Of a stretch of DNA of 64,000 nucleotides, positions 1-10,031 are shown in pieces. The DNA lies in contig PXDB01000101.1 in NCBI GenBank assembly GCA_003565155.1, positions 1-64,000 on the forward strand, read 5' to 3'. Below the pieces are notes generated by a model that saw only the letters and a program-made list of their open reading frames with translations, was not told the origin of the DNA and ran no database searches. The translations under genes were made by a program, and so were the position numbers. Every line of letters begins with the position of its first letter. The first letter of the stretch is position 1. This DNA comes from Nitriliruptoraceae bacterium. GTDB lineage: Bacteria; Actinomycetota; Nitriliruptoria; Nitriliruptorales; Nitriliruptoraceae.

Positions 1-191
1 ACACCCCGCTCGGCCCGCCGCCTCTCGACGACGGACTGGGGCCTGCTGCCGGGCACTCCGGTGTCTACCCGGTCGGGACTTCCACCCGCGGGCACGACGC
101 AACTTCCAGGACGCAACATGCGGCCAGCCTACTGCGGTGGTGCGCCGGGCCCGGGCCACGCGATCGCCGGCGGGGGTGTTCCCGGCGTGCG

Positions 192-602
192 TCACCCGCC
201 GGGGTTGTACCCACCGGGGGGTGGCGGCGTGCCGGGTCCGGGGGGACGCGGACCACCCTGGGGACCGCCCTGCTGCGGGCCCTGGGGCCCACCCTGCGGA
301 CCGGACGGTCCCGCGGCGAACCCGCCGCCCGCAGGCGGCGTCCCACCCGGCGTCACGGGACGGTCCTCCAGCTGCGCCGCCATGCGCTGCAGGGCGCTGT
401 GGATCCGGAACAGCACGATCAGCAGCTCCGCGTACACGCGGATGGCGATCGGCGCCAGGACCAGGATCGCCAGGCCGAGCAGGACATCCCCGTCGAGCAT
501 CGTGAACACGCCGCCTCCCACGGCGGCGAGCACACCCAGCCAGAACAACAGCTGGATCAGCAACGGCGTGACCATCCGGCGGAAGCGCAGGAAGTCGCCC
601 AT
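192..602 (-). CDS. DUF4282-type small membrane protein with Pro/Gly-rich tail
   Basis: The protein starts MGDFLRFRRMVTP and has two hydrophobic spans, roughly residues 13-37 and 44-70. A charged stretch follows, then a low-complexity Pro/Gly/Gln tail ending PPPPGGYNPGG. This layout matches DUF4282 proteins of actinobacteria, whose function is unknown. I chose the ATG at 602 because a GGAG lies 9 bases upstream; an ATG at 611 sits directly against that Shine-Dalgarno and looks worse. The longer track ORF to 737 has an Arg-rich, non-membrane N-terminus that looks spurious. The gene lies just after comEC, whose frame runs through it without a stop (see findings). Confidence 0.65.
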   Translation of the reverse strand: MGDFLRFRRMVTPLLIQLLFWLGVLAAVGGGVFTMLDGDVLLGLAILVLAPIAIRVYAELLIVLFRIHSALQRMAAQLEDRPVTPGGTPPAGGGFAAGPSGPQGGPQGPQQGGPQGGPRPPGPGTPPPPGGYNPGG

Positions 603-737
603 CTTCTCCATCTCCTTCCCCGTCCACCTGCTGACGCAGTGGACCTCTGCTGCTGCGGGGGCCCGGCAACGTGACGCCATGCGGGTCGCGTGCGCCCACC
701 GTAGGCGCCGTGGTGGGCGCACGTGGTGCCCCGTCAC

Positions 738-3147
738 CTACCGGGCCCGCCGGGACCGCCACCTCGACGGTGACGGTGCCTTCGAGGTCGGTCCGGCGTA
801 CCTCGGCACCGATCGCGGCCAGGGCCTCGAGGAGCTCCGGATGGGGGTGGCCGTGGCGGTTCTGCGCTCCCGCGCTGATGAGGGCGACCTGCGGAGCGAC
901 GTGGTCGAGGAAGGCGGGATCGGTGGTGGCCGAGCCGTGGTGCGGGACGGCGAGCACCTCGGCGTTCAGCTGCCCCGGTACCGCGGTCAGCAGGTCCGCC
1001 TGGCCCTCCGCCTCCACATCGCCCGTGAGCAGCACGCGCGCGCCCTCGTAGGAGATCCGCAGCACCGTGGAGGACTCGTTCAGCTCGCTGCGCGCCCACC
1101 GGAAGGGGCGTCCGGGTGGTGGATGCACCACCTCGATGTCGAGGTCACCGATCCGGACGTGCTCGCCCCGGTGCACGACCCGGACCGGCACGTCCCGCTC
1201 CCGCGCGGTGCGCAACGCCTCGGCGGCGGCCGGCAGCTCGGTCGGCAGCGGGCTCCACCACAGCGCACCCACGGAGCGGCTGGCGAGCACGTCGGACACA
1301 CCGCCGACGTGGTCGAGGTGCGGGTGGGTGACCACGACCAGGTCGAGATGGCGCCGTCCGTGGCGTGCGAGCCAGCGGGCGGCCGCGTCGTCCTCGCCGG
1401 CATCGACCAGCACCCGGGCCCCCGGTGACTCCACCAGGTAGGCGTCCCCCTGGCCGACGTCGATGGCCGTGACCTGCAGGCCGGAGGGACGGAGCCCGCC
1501 CGAGAGCGGGTCGAGGAGGAGCAGGGCCAGGGCGGTGGCGCTCACCACGACCGCCCCGCGACGGACCAGCGTGGCCTCGCGTGCCAGGACCCCGATCACC
1601 ACGGCGACGACGGCCACGACGGAGGCGGGTCTGGCCAGCTCCACGCGCCAGCCCACCTCGGCGAGGCCGTTGGCCGCTGCCAGGACCACGGCAGCGCCAG
1701 GTCCGGCGAGCGCGAACAGCAGGGCCGCCGCCTCCACGCTGACCACCGCCACCGCCGTGGCGGTGAAGGACAGCGTCGCAGCGACGATGGCTGCCGGGAC
1801 CGCCACCAGGTTGGCGGGGACGCTGGCCAGCGACAGCGCACCGAAGGTGACCAGCAGCGTCGGCAGGACGGCGATCTGGGCACCGAGGGTGACCGACAGC
1901 AGGGTGGCGAGGCGACGCGGCAGGCGTGCAGGCAGCCGCGTCCGTAACGCCGGGGCCAGGACCAGCACCCCGGCCGTGGCGGTGGCCGACAGCAGCAACC
2001 CGAGGGACCCGGCCAGCCGCGGGTCGAGCAGGACCAGGAGCACCACCGCAACCGACAGGGCGTGTCGGGCGTCGCGCAGCTGCCCACGGCTCGCGGCCAG
2101 GACGAGCAGCAGCGCCATGGTCCCCGCCCTGAGCACGCTCGGCTCGAACCGGGTCAGGAACGCGAACCACGGCACCACGGCCGCGACGGCGACCCGTCGC
2201 GCGACGACGCCGAAGCGCAGCACGCCCGTCACCCCGAGGACGCCCGCGATCACGATGGCGACGTTGGTGCCGGATACCGCCGTCAGATGGGTCAGGCTCG
2301 TGGCCTGCATCGCGTCACGATCGGCCACCGGCAGCAGCCGGGTGTCACCCGTGACGAAGCCGACCAGCAGTCCGCCGTGACGGTCGTCGAGGTGGCGGGT
2401 CGCCGCTGCGCGCACCCGTGCCCGCAACCACTCCGTGGCCCGAGCAGCGGCGTTGCCGGGACCGACGAGACGGACCTGCTCGACGTCGAGGGCCACCCGC
2501 GCGTGCTGCTGCGCCAGCCAGTCCCCGTACCCGCCCTCGGGCAGTGGACGGGCCGTGGCCACGAGGGTGAGCCGGTCCCCGAGCGCCGGAGGTTCGGCCT
2601 CGAGCACGAAGGCCGCCCGCTCGGCGGCCAGGGGACCGTCGCCCTGTACACGACCGATCACCTGCCAGCCGGCCGAGATCGGACGGGGCTCGGCCACCAC
2701 GGTGACCTCGAGCGTTGCAGCACCGCCATGTGCAGCCAGCCGTGGCAGCGCGCCGTGGCCGGCCGCATCGGCGCGCAGCACCACCCCGACCCAGGCCACG
2801 GTGGCGACCACCAGGACAGCCAGCACCCCGACCGTCACCGGGCACCGGTTCCTGCGCCGGTGCCGATGCACGAGGATGGCCAGGACGACCACGCCGATCA
2901 GCGCGACCAGCACCCCCGGGCCACCGCCGTGCGGGACCGCCACCAGCGCCCCGAGCGGTCCCGTCATCCCGTCCGCAACCCCACCGGACGCACCGACGCT
3001 CGGTCCGCCACCCCCACCGACACCCGCACCGACACCTGTGCCGACCCCGGGTCGTGTTGCACGGGCAGCGGCGGCACCCGTCGCCACGAGAGCGACCGCC
3101 CAGACCGGGACCGGTCCGAGGACGGCACCGAGGTGCGCGCGCCTCAC
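738..3147 (-). CDS. comEC: ComEC/Rec2 DNA-uptake channel with metallo-beta-lactamase domain; stop codon missing in frame
   Basis: This is the inner-membrane DNA translocation channel of natural competence. The reading frame is absent from the ORF track because it never reaches a stop inside the window. It starts at a GTG overlapping the comEA stop (GTGA). Read by hand it gives an N-terminal hydrophobic region (VPVWAVALVATGAAAAR), a DUF4131-like soluble region, and a competence core with LTHLTAVSGTNVAIV and many membrane spans. A C-terminal metallo-beta-lactamase-like domain follows, with THPHLDHVGG and AVPHHGS. Family proteins are about 750-850 residues, so the end is expected near codon 800. 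There the frame reads RRTDLEGTVTVEVAVPAG and then continues open to base 1. Both other frames stop exactly here (TAG 740-738, TGA 736-734). The end given is therefore an estimate. Confidence 0.85.
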
Positions 3148-4073
3148 CGCACGACGATCAGCGGCGCGAGGTTCTGGAAGGTCACCTCACCGATCCCCGA
3201 CACCGCACGCAGATCGCCCGGGACCCCGAAGGGACCGTGCTCCTCACGGTGGGCGACGATCGCCGCGGCACGCGTCGGCCCGATCCCGGGCAGCGTCTCG
3301 AACTCCGCAGCACCCGCGTGGTTGATGTCCACACGGCCGTCCGCGTCGACGGCGCCGCCGGGCGATGCTCCGGAGGCCTGCCCGTCGACGGCGGCGGGCG
3401 GCTCGGGTGACCGCTCCTCCCCGTGCGCCGGCACGTGGACCTGCTCACCGTCGGCGAGGACCCGTGCGAGGTTGATGCCCGCACCGTCCGCATCCTCGGT
3501 CAGCCCACCAGCGGCGGCGACGGCGTCCCCCACCCGGGCACCGGGTGGCAGTGCGAGCAGCCCCGGCCGCCGCACGGCGCCCGATACGTGGACGAGGACC
3601 TCGTCCACGGTAGGCGCCGCGACCGACGGCCCATCCGGCGGGGGCGCTTCCGGCGACGGCCCCTCCAGCGGCGCGACCGGGTCATCCGCCGCACCCTCCA
3701 CGCTGCCCCGCGATCCGCCGGTGTCGTCGCCGAGTGGCGTTCCCGCAGCCGGGGCTCCGGTGACCCCCGGGGCCTCCTGGGCGACGTCAGGTCCGGCCAC
3801 GCTGCCGTACCACCAGAGCAGGGTGGCCGCCACGGACCCCGAGAGCAGCAGCACCAACCCCAGGAGCTCGGCGGGGCTCGGGGACAGCCACGCAGCGACG
3901 CGTTCGCCGACGCCCGGACGCTTCGTCGCATCGGCGCCGGGTTCGCCCACCGTGTCCACGCCGTGACCGGCGGGAACGCCGTCACCCTGGGCCGCCGCTG
4001 CAGTATCGCCGCCACCGCCGTCGACGATGTCGCGACGGTCCGGACGACCGGCGGGCGCTCCGTGGGTGACCAT
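3144..4073 (-). CDS. comEA: ComEA-like DNA-binding competence protein (SLBB plus helix-hairpin-helix)
   Basis: ComEA is a membrane-anchored receptor that binds incoming DNA for ComEC. From the ATG at 4073 the protein is about 309 residues. It has a cytoplasmic N-terminus, one membrane span (ELLGLVLLLSGSVAATLLW), and an acidic/Pro-rich linker. An SLBB domain follows (VLVHVSGAVRRPGLLALPPG), and a C-terminal double helix-hairpin-helix carries INHAGAAEFETLPGIGPTRA and VSGIGEVTFQNL. The track start at 4142 adds 23 residues and cannot be excluded; neither start has a convincing ribosome-binding site. The stop overlaps the comEC GTG, so the two genes are translationally coupled. Confidence 0.87.
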   Translation of the reverse strand: MVTHGAPAGRPDRRDIVDGGGGDTAAAAQGDGVPAGHGVDTVGEPGADATKRPGVGERVAAWLSPSPAELLGLVLLLSGSVAATLLWWYGSVAGPDVAQEAPGVTGAPAAGTPLGDDTGGSRGSVEGAADDPVAPLEGPSPEAPPPDGPSVAAPTVDEVLVHVSGAVRRPGLLALPPGARVGDAVAAAGGLTEDADGAGINLARVLADGEQVHVPAHGEERSPEPPAAVDGQASGASPGGAVDADGRVDINHAGAAEFETLPGIGPTRAAAIVAHREEHGPFGVPGDLRAVSGIGEVTFQNLAPLIVVR

Positions 4074-4148
4074 GCGCACCAGCGTGCAGCCGGGGAGCCG
4101 CCACGCCGCGACGGATCCCTCGCGGGCTGTGGACAACCGCAAGGGGTC

Positions 4149-5024
4149 CTAGCCGGCCGCCTCCGGCGGCGCCGGTACCACCACGATGCCGACGGCGCCC
4201 GGACCGACGTGGGTGCCGACCACCGGACCGATCAGCGTCTCCAGGTGCGTACGGATCTCGACCGTCCCCTCGAGCGCGTCGCCTAGTGCCGCGGCCCGCT
4301 CGTCCGCGAGGGCGTGCGTGACCACGATGTCCACCGGTACGCCGCCCGCCGCCTCCGCCGCGAGCGCAGCCACACGCTCCGTGGCACGCCGCCACGTCCG
4401 GGTGCGTTCGCGGACCTCCACGCGCCCGTCGGCGGTGAGATGGAGGATGGGCTTGACCTTCAGCGCCGTCCCGATCGCCGCCTGGGTGCCCGTGAGGCGG
4501 CCCCCGCGGCGCAGGTGGTCCAGGGTGTCGACCACGATCAGGCTGGAGGAGGTGCTGCGGACCCGCTCGGCGGCGGCCACCACCGCGGCCCGGTCACCAC
4601 CGGCCTCCGCGACCCGGTGCGCGGCCAGGGCGGCGGCGCCCAGCGCACCGCCCACCAGGCGGGTGTCCACCACCTCGACGTCCACGGGGGCGCGCCGCGC
4701 CCGGTCACGGGCCAGGGCCGCGGTGCCGGACAACGCGGCGGAGCAGTGCAGGGACACCACGTGGGTGTAGCCGTCATCGGCACAGTCCGCGTACGCCTCC
4801 TCGAACCACGCCGGAGCGGGCTGCGAGGTCGTGGGCAGGACCTCGCTGGTGCGGAGCCGCTCGTGGAAGGCCCGGGTGGACAGCTCGACGCCGGCAATGA
4901 GCGTCTCGTCCCCGAAGGTCACCGACAGTGGCACGACCCGCAGCCCCAGTTCGTCGATGAGGCTGGGCGGGAGGTCGCAGGTGGAGTCCGTGACCACCGC
5001 GACGGACGCTGCACCCTCGGCCAT
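4149..5024 (-). CDS. DegV family fatty-acid-binding protein
   Basis: DegV proteins bind a fatty acid, and in firmicutes they act as FakB, the acyl carrier for fatty acid kinase. The 291-residue protein begins MAEGAASVAVVTDSTCDLPPSL, where TDSTCDLP is the family signature. It continues with LRVVPLSVTFGDE and LPTTSQPAP, and the length is normal. The track ORF extends 94 Arg-rich residues back into leuS and is rejected. The ATG at 5024 lies 14 bases past the leuS stop. The leuS-degV-comEA order is a familiar actinobacterial neighbourhood. No FakA-type kinase is next to it, although DhaL-type relatives of FakA occur at 61-64 kb. Confidence 0.85.
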   Translation of the reverse strand: MAEGAASVAVVTDSTCDLPPSLIDELGLRVVPLSVTFGDETLIAGVELSTRAFHERLRTSEVLPTTSQPAPAWFEEAYADCADDGYTHVVSLHCSAALSGTAALARDRARRAPVDVEVVDTRLVGGALGAAALAAHRVAEAGGDRAAVVAAAERVRSTSSSLIVVDTLDHLRRGGRLTGTQAAIGTALKVKPILHLTADGRVEVRERTRTWRRATERVAALAAEAAGGVPVDIVVTHALADERAAALGDALEGTVEIRTHLETLIGPVVGTHVGPGAVGIVVVPAPPEAAG

Positions 5025-5038
5025 CACGGTCGGCGGCC

Positions 5039-7537
5039 TCAGGCCTTGACCACGAAGTTCACCAGCTTGTCCGGAACGGCGATCACCTTCACCACCTCGC
5101 CGTCGAGGTGGCCGGCGACCCGCCCGTCGGCGCGCGCTGCCGCCTCGAGCGCGTCCTGATCGCTGCCCGCCGCGACGGTGAGCCGGCCGCGGACCTTGCC
5201 GTTGACCTGGACGACGACCTCGACCTCGTCCTCGACCAGCAGCGCCGCGTCGGCCTGCGGCCACGACTGGTCGTGCACCGATCCCTGGTGGCCGAGCCGG
5301 GTCCACAGCTCCTCGGTGAGGAAGGGGCAGACGGGCGCGAGCATCTTGAGCAGCGCCGACAGCGCATCACCCACCGCCGGTCCGGCGGCGCCGTCGCGTG
5401 TGGCGTCCAGCACCGCGTTGGTGAGTGTCATCAGCTGCGCGATCCCGGTGTTGTACTTGCGGGCGTCGAACTCGGTGCTGGTTCGGTCGATCGCCACCGC
5501 CGTCGCGCGCCGCAGTGCCACCTCGGCGTCGCCGTCGAGCGCCCGCGCCCCGGCCGACTCGCGCGCCACGTGCTCGAGGCTGAGCCGCCACACCCGGGAC
5601 AGCCACTTGTGCATGCCCGTGGGCGAGACATCCGCCCAGTCGATGTCGTCCTCGGGCGCGGAGGCGAACAGCATCGTGCCACGCAGGGTGTCGGCGCCGT
5701 AGGTATCGGTCACCTCGCCGGGCACCACGAGGTTGCCCTTCGACTTCGACATCGCGGCGCCCTCCATGATGACCTGGCCCTGGTTGAGCAGGGCCTGGAA
5801 AGGCTCGTCGGCGTCGACGTAGCCGCGGTCACGCATGGCCTTGACCACGAACCGGCTGTACAGCAGGTGCAGCACCGCGTGCTCGACCCCGCCCGTGTAC
5901 TGGTCGACGGGCAGCCACCGTGACGCGACGTCCGTCGGCCACGCGCGCGCGTCGTCGTCCGGCGAGAGGTAGCGCAGGAAGTACCAGGAGGAGTCGACGA
6001 AGGTGTCCAGGGTGTCGACGTCGCGGGTGGCGTTCTCCCCGCCGCAGCGTGGACAGATCACGTCGTGCTTGAAGGTGTCGTGGTGGTCGAGCGGCGAGCC
6101 GGCGACGGAGAAGTCGAGGTCGTCGGGCAGCTCGACGGGCAGCTCCTCCTCCGGCACCGCCACCTCGCCGCAGGTCTGGCAGTGGATGATCGGGATGGGC
6201 GGGCCCCACGAGCGCTGCCGGGAGATCAGCCAGTCGCGCAGCCGGGTGTTGACCCTGGCCGCCCCCCAGCCCTTGGCCTCCACGTCGGCGATGATGCGTT
6301 CCTTGGCCTGGTCCCAGGTCAGGCCGTCGTAGGCCCCGGAGTTCACCATGACCCCGGGACCGGTGTAGGCCTCGGTCATGGTGTCGGCGTCGAGTTCCTC
6401 GAGCAGCCCGCCGTCGGCGTCCATGGGCCGGATGATGACCCGGATCTCCAGGCTCTCCTGCCGGGCGAACTCGAAGTCCCGCTGATCTCCGACGGGCACC
6501 GCCATGATCGCACCCGTGCCGTAGTCCATCAGCACGTAGTCGGCGGCGTAGGCGGGGATGTCCTCACCGGTGAAGGGGTTGCGCATGTCGAAGGGCAGGC
6601 GGTAGCCGGTCTTGCCGGCCTGGCGCTCCACGTCGGAGCGGCGGGTGACCTCGGCGAGGTAGGCGTCGTAGGCGGCGTCGCCGGCCATCCGCTGGAGCAC
6701 CACGGGGTGCTCGGGGGCGAAGACGAAGTAGGTCGCCCCGAAGATGGTGTCGGGACGGGTGGTGTAGACGTGGATCTCGTCGTGGCCATCCGCGGTGGGG
6801 AAGGTGATCTCCGCGCCCTCGGAGCGCCCGATCCAGGCGCGCTGGGAGTTCTTGACCCGGTCGGGCCAGTCGATGTCGTCGAGCCCGTCGAGCAGCTCGT
6901 CGGCGTACTCGGTGATGCGGAAGAACCACTGGGTGCGGGGCTCGCGGTCCACCTCGGTGCCGCACCGCTCGCAGTGGCCGTCCACCACCTGCTCGTTCGC
7001 GAGCACCGTGGAGCAGGAGGGGCAGAAGTTGACCAGCGCCTCGCGGCGGTAGGCCAGCCCGGCGTCGAACAGCTCCAGGAACAGCCACTGGGTCCAGCGG
7101 TAGTACCCCGGGTCGCAGGTGTAGAGCACCGTGTCCCAGTCGAAGGAGTACCCCAGCCGCGCGATGGTCGAGCGCTGCTCCTCGATGTTGGCGTAGGTCC
7201 AGGCCTTGGGGTCCGCGCCGCGGTTGCGGGCGGCGTTCTCCGCCGGCAGGCCGAAGGCGTCCCAGCCGATGGGGTTCAGCACCCGCCGGCCCTGCATCCT
7301 GAGGTGGCGCACGAGGGCGTCGTGGATGGTGAAGATCTCCGCGTGGCCCATGTGGAGGTCACCGGAGGGGTAGGGGAACATCGTGAGCGCGTAGTAGGGC
7401 GCGTCGGTGGCGTCGTCCTCCCGGGCGGTCGGACCGGGGCGCAGGCTGTAGGTGCGCTCGCCCACCCACCGCTCGGCGATCGGCGGTTCGATCACCAGCG
7501 GGTCGTAGCGCTCGGTGTCGCCGGGTGCGTTGGACAT
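5039..7537 (-). CDS. leuS: Leucyl-tRNA synthetase
   Basis: Class I aminoacyl-tRNA synthetase that charges tRNA-Leu in the cytoplasm. The 832-residue protein has the HIGH-type motif in [11 protein letters not shown] (about residues 55-65) and the bacterial LeuRS feature [16 protein letters not shown]. It also has an inserted CP1 editing domain with [12 protein letters not shown], zinc-type Cys pairs, the KMSKS-type loop MSKSKGN, and an anticodon-binding region near the C-terminus. Length and motif order are normal for the bacterial enzyme. It is first in a minus-strand run followed by the degV-family gene. The intergenic region up to 7721 must hold divergent promoters for leuS and the lipoprotein gene. 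Confidence 0.97.
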   Translation of the reverse strand: MSNAPGDTERYDPLVIEPPIAERWVGERTYSLRPGPTAREDDATDAPYYALTMFPYPSGDLHMGHAEIFTIHDALVRHLRMQGRRVLNPIGWDAFGLPAENAARNRGADPKAWTYANIEEQRSTIARLGYSFDWDTVLYTCDPGYYRWTQWLFLELFDAGLAYRREALVNFCPSCSTVLANEQVVDGHCERCGTEVDREPRTQWFFRITEYADELLDGLDDIDWPDRVKNSQRAWIGRSEGAEITFPTADGHDEIHVYTTRPDTIFGATYFVFAPEHPVVLQRMAGDAAYDAYLAEVTRRSDVERQAGKTGYRLPFDMRNPFTGEDIPAYAADYVLMDYGTGAIMAVPVGDQRDFEFARQESLEIRVIIRPMDADGGLLEELDADTMTEAYTGPGVMVNSGAYDGLTWDQAKERIIADVEAKGWGAARVNTRLRDWLISRQRSWGPPIPIIHCQTCGEVAVPEEELPVELPDDLDFSVAGSPLDHHDTFKHDVICPRCGGENATRDVDTLDTFVDSSWYFLRYLSPDDDARAWPTDVASRWLPVDQYTGGVEHAVLHLLYSRFVVKAMRDRGYVDADEPFQALLNQGQVIMEGAAMSKSKGNLVVPGEVTDTYGADTLRGTMLFASAPEDDIDWADVSPTGMHKWLSRVWRLSLEHVARESAGARALDGDAEVALRRATAVAIDRTSTEFDARKYNTGIAQLMTLTNAVLDATRDGAAGPAVGDALSALLKMLAPVCPFLTEELWTRLGHQGSVHDQSWPQADAALLVEDEVEVVVQVNGKVRGRLTVAAGSDQDALEAAARADGRVAGHLDGEVVKVIAVPDKLVNFVVKA

Positions 7538-7721
7538 CGTGGGTCAGAGCCTCCGGAAGTGGACCCACGGAGCGTAGCGAGCGCCGCCGGGGCGCTTCCG
7601 GCCGGCGAGGTGGCGTCGCGGGTAGGGGGCATCGGTTGGCGAAACGGTGCACCGGCTGCCACCTTCCGCGTCCGGCTGTCACGCCACCACCCTCCCGACC
7701 CCGACGACAGGAACCACCACG

Positions 7722-8558
7722 ATGTTGCAGGTTCGCCCCTCCACCGCCGGAGCAGCACGTCGAGGGAGGTCGGGCGCAGGCCGCCGCACGCCAGCGCACG
7801 TGCTGGTGCTCCTCGCCGCAGCCGTCGGCCTCGCCGCCTGTGGGTTCCTCGAGGAGGAGCTCGACGATCTCACCGGGGACGACGCCGCGCCGGAGCCGCA
7901 GGAGGAGACCGTCGAGGAGGCGCCGGATACCGACGATGACGCGGCCGCCGCGGAGACGGAGGAGGCGGAGCCCGGGGACGAGCCCGCTGAGCCGGAGCTG
8001 GATCCGGCCGCCTGGCGACCGTGGGCCATGCCCGGTGGGGACGCCAGCGGGGCGAACCGCGCGACCCTGCCGGCCCCGGAGCGCCCCGGCCTCGACTGGT
8101 GGCTCGACCTCGGCGAGGTCCGCACCGACTTCGCCCCGGAGGGCTACGACAGCGTCGACCGCCGCATCCTGCTCTCCGAGTCCGGGATGCTCATCGCCCG
8201 CGTCAGCAACCCCGAGGAGCAGTACGAGGAGACGGCCCGGTTCCGCAGCGAGTTGATCGGCGTGGACCTCGACTCCGGCGAGGTGCAGTGGGAGATCCCC
8301 AACGTCTCCCCCGTCAACTCCGACCGCTGCATGCCCGCACTGGACGAACGCGACCGCATCTGGGTCGAGCAGCGCCCCGACGGCGGCGACCGCGTCGTGG
8401 CGGCCTTCGATCCTGAGACCGGCGAACCGCTGGGTCCGCAGATCGAGGCGGAGGACCGTCGCTGCCGCAACCAGGTCCTGATCGGTGGCGACCCGGAACG
8501 CATGGTGTTCTCCTCGAGCGACCCGGAGAACCTCCGGCTGTTCGACATGACCGACTAG
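7722..8558 (+). CDS. Lipoprotein with propeller-like repeats, N-terminal part (ends at in-frame TAG)
   Basis: The ATG at 7722 has an AGGA ribosome-binding site about 10 bases upstream. The product begins with a basic N-terminus, a hydrophobic stretch and a lipobox (VGLAACGF), so it should be exported and lipid-anchored at Cys. A very acidic Glu/Asp/Ala linker follows, then sequence like PQQ/outer-membrane-type beta-propeller blades (LIGVDLDSGEVQWEI, VAAFDPETGEPLGP). The frame stops at TAG 8556-8558 inside a repeat. It then continues open in the same frame for another 274 codons, so this is probably the first half of one damaged gene. The track start at 7647 adds residues that hide the signal peptide and is rejected. 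Confidence 0.8.
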   Translation: MLQVRPSTAGAARRGRSGAGRRTPAHVLVLLAAAVGLAACGFLEEELDDLTGDDAAPEPQEETVEEAPDTDDDAAAAETEEAEPGDEPAEPELDPAAWRPWAMPGGDASGANRATLPAPERPGLDWWLDLGEVRTDFAPEGYDSVDRRILLSESGMLIARVSNPEEQYEETARFRSELIGVDLDSGEVQWEIPNVSPVNSDRCMPALDERDRIWVEQRPDGGDRVVAAFDPETGEPLGPQIEAEDRRCRNQVLIGGDPERMVFSSSDPENLRLFDMTD

Positions 8559-8576
8559 GAGCCGCGGGAGATCAAC

Positions 8577-9380
8577 GTGGACCTCGCGACCCGCGAGGAC
8601 GTCGATGACCTGCTCAACCACGGGCGCCGCGACCACTGGGGGGTCATGACCGACGACCACCTCGTGACCCTGGTCGAGATCGTCGACGAGGAGGGCGACA
8701 CGGCGGAGCACCGCATCGTGTCGGTCTCCCTCGAGGACGGCAGCACCGCCGACGAGGTGACGCTGCCGTCGGCCGACGGTGCGGAGAACACCGACTACGA
8801 CCGCGCCTACCTGCTCGCGCACGCGGACCGCGTCTACCTCTCCACGCGCAGCACCGGCGACAGCCAGGTCCTCGCGTTCGACGTCGTCGACGGCGCGCTG
8901 GAGCTCGACTGGAGCGTGGACCTGGAGGTCCGCTCGCGGTACCTCACGCTCGGCGACGGTGTGCTGCTCGTACAGGACGGACGCTTCGCCGCCGGCTCGA
9001 CGCCCGCGATCACGGCGCTGGCGCTGGAGGACGGCTCGGTGGTGTTCGACGGCGGGACCAGCGTGCGTGACCAGCCGCTGACCAACCCCGACGACACCTA
9101 CCTCGGCGTGACGCAGGGCGACGACTCCACCCGCTACCGCCAGGTGTCCCGCCTCGACGCCGACGGGCAGCTCGTTTGGCAGCTGCCCTGGTCGGAGGTC
9201 GCGCTCGCGCTCGGCGAGGACCCGGAGGAGTTCGACTCCCGCGCGCCACACCTCTCGGGGGTCGACCAGGAGGGGCGCCTGGTGCTGGTCGCCGACAGCG
9301 GCGACGGGGACATCATCGCGCTGGAACGCGACGGTGACCTCGCCGTGGTCGAGCCGAGCGAGCACGAGGACGACGACTGA
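8577..9380 (+). CDS. Propeller-like protein, C-terminal part of the amber-interrupted lipoprotein
   Basis: This ORF is in exactly the same frame as the preceding lipoprotein fragment and is separated from it by one TAG. The GTG at 8577 is only a possible restart; GCGGGAG upstream is a weak Shine-Dalgarno candidate. The product has no signal peptide, so it would be cytoplasmic if made separately. It continues the repeat pattern (VLAFDVVDGALELDWSVDL, ITALALEDGSVVFDGG, VSRLDADGQLVWQLPW), typical of PQQ-type propeller blades, and ends in a short acidic tail. The strong coding signal on both sides of the TAG points to a recent nonsense mutation or a sequencing error, not old decay. The role of the intact protein is unknown. 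Confidence 0.75.
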   Translation: MDLATREDVDDLLNHGRRDHWGVMTDDHLVTLVEIVDEEGDTAEHRIVSVSLEDGSTADEVTLPSADGAENTDYDRAYLLAHADRVYLSTRSTGDSQVLAFDVVDGALELDWSVDLEVRSRYLTLGDGVLLVQDGRFAAGSTPAITALALEDGSVVFDGGTSVRDQPLTNPDDTYLGVTQGDDSTRYRQVSRLDADGQLVWQLPWSEVALALGEDPEEFDSRAPHLSGVDQEGRLVLVADSGDGDIIALERDGDLAVVEPSEHEDDD

Positions 9381-9388
9381 GGCCTACC

Positions 9389-9415
9389 CCCGGGGCGTGG
9401 TTCGCGCGCCCCGGG
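9389..9415 (+). terminator. GC-rich hairpin just after the propeller lipoprotein gene
   Basis: The arms CCCGGGGCG and CGCCCCGGG (9 bp, perfect) flank a 9-base loop and begin 9 bases past the stop codon. No T-tract follows, as is common for hairpin terminators in high-G+C actinobacteria. Confidence 0.55.
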
Positions 9416-9440
9416 ACGGCTCGGTACGCTTCCGCGCCGC

Positions 9441-9463
9441 ACCGGGGCCGACCGCGCCCCGGT
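9441..9463 (+). terminator. Second hairpin, directly upstream of tRNA-Ala
   Basis: The perfect 8-bp arms ACCGGGGC and GCCCCGGT flank a 7-base loop, ending 8 bases before the tRNA. It may be a second terminator in tandem with the one at 9389, isolating the tRNA from upstream transcription. It has no T-tract. Confidence 0.35.
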
Positions 9464-9471
9464 CGTGTCTC

Positions 9472-9545
9472 GGGCCGGTAGCGCAGTCCGGCAGCGCACC
9501 TCCATGGCATGGAGGGGGTCGTGGGTTCAAATCCCATCCGGTCCA
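9472..9545 (+). tRNA. tRNA-Ala, anticodon GGC
   Basis: A full 74-nt cloverleaf can be drawn. The acceptor stem GGGCCGG pairs with CCGGTCC and includes the alanine identity pair G3:U70. The D stem is GCGC/GCGC. The anticodon stem CCTCC/GGAGG encloses loop ATGGCAT (anticodon GGC at 9506-9508). The variable loop has 5 nt, and the T arm is GTGGG-TTCAAAT-CCCAT. The discriminator is A, and CCA is not encoded. Track ORFs crossing this spot on the minus strand contain the familiar spurious antisense-tRNA peptide WDLNPRPPPCHGGAL, which supports the call. Confidence 0.96.
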
Positions 9546-10031
9546 CCCGAACAGACGGCACACACCGGCGCTTGCAGCGCGGGACGCGCATGACGGGCCG
9601 TCGAACTCGCAGAGCCGCAACGGTGGGCGCCGCTTCGTCTGCGAACATGGGCGTCGTCGGGGTGCTCGTCCGTGCGCCGGACCAGCCCTCGACCGGTTCG
9701 GTCCGGTCGATGCGTCCCCGGACCACGAGGTCGGACAGGTTGCCAACACCGGGCCGGCCCCTCGACCGTGAACACATCCGCACCCGGTCCAGGCGGCGGA
9801 CGGTCAGGCAGGTCGCCGCTCAACCCGTCCTCGGCCTGCGGTTGCGCAACAGCAGCGTCGATGTCGCCCTCCGATCACCGATCTACGGCCTGGCTACGGT
9901 CCTGACCCAAGGGCGGCCAGGCGACCGACGTCCGACGCAGCCTGGATGCACGTCGTTCGCGCTGGCGATCACCGACCACGACGCCGGTCCACCGCGCCGA
10001 TAGGCGCGAACCCGCGCGGAGGTGCTGACAG
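9546..10031 (+). other. 486-bp region without a supported gene
   Basis: All reading frames here give Arg/Pro/His-rich low-complexity peptides with no recognisable motif and no ribosome-binding site. I could not draw a convincing tmRNA, SRP or other structural RNA. The last bases (GGAGGTGCTGACAG) are the ribosome-binding site of the next gene. A search for a diverged integrase or attachment duplication of the tRNA 3' end found nothing by eye. Confidence 0.5.

Noticed and set aside
2062-3966. 634-codon plus-strand ORF
   Set aside because: It is antisense to comEC and comEA, and Arg/His/Pro-rich.
6065-9365. Long ORFs on both strands (6065-7939 plus, 7359-9365 minus)
   Set aside because: These are shadows of leuS and the lipoprotein gene; the real frames have clear motifs.
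9313-9783. Minus-strand ORFs with MGFEPTTPSMPW or WDLNPRPPPCHGGAL
   Set aside because: This is the well-known false peptide produced by translating the antisense of a tRNA gene.
9546-10031. Possible integrative element next to the tRNA
   Set aside because: No integrase, no duplicated tRNA 3' end and no change in base composition could be seen.
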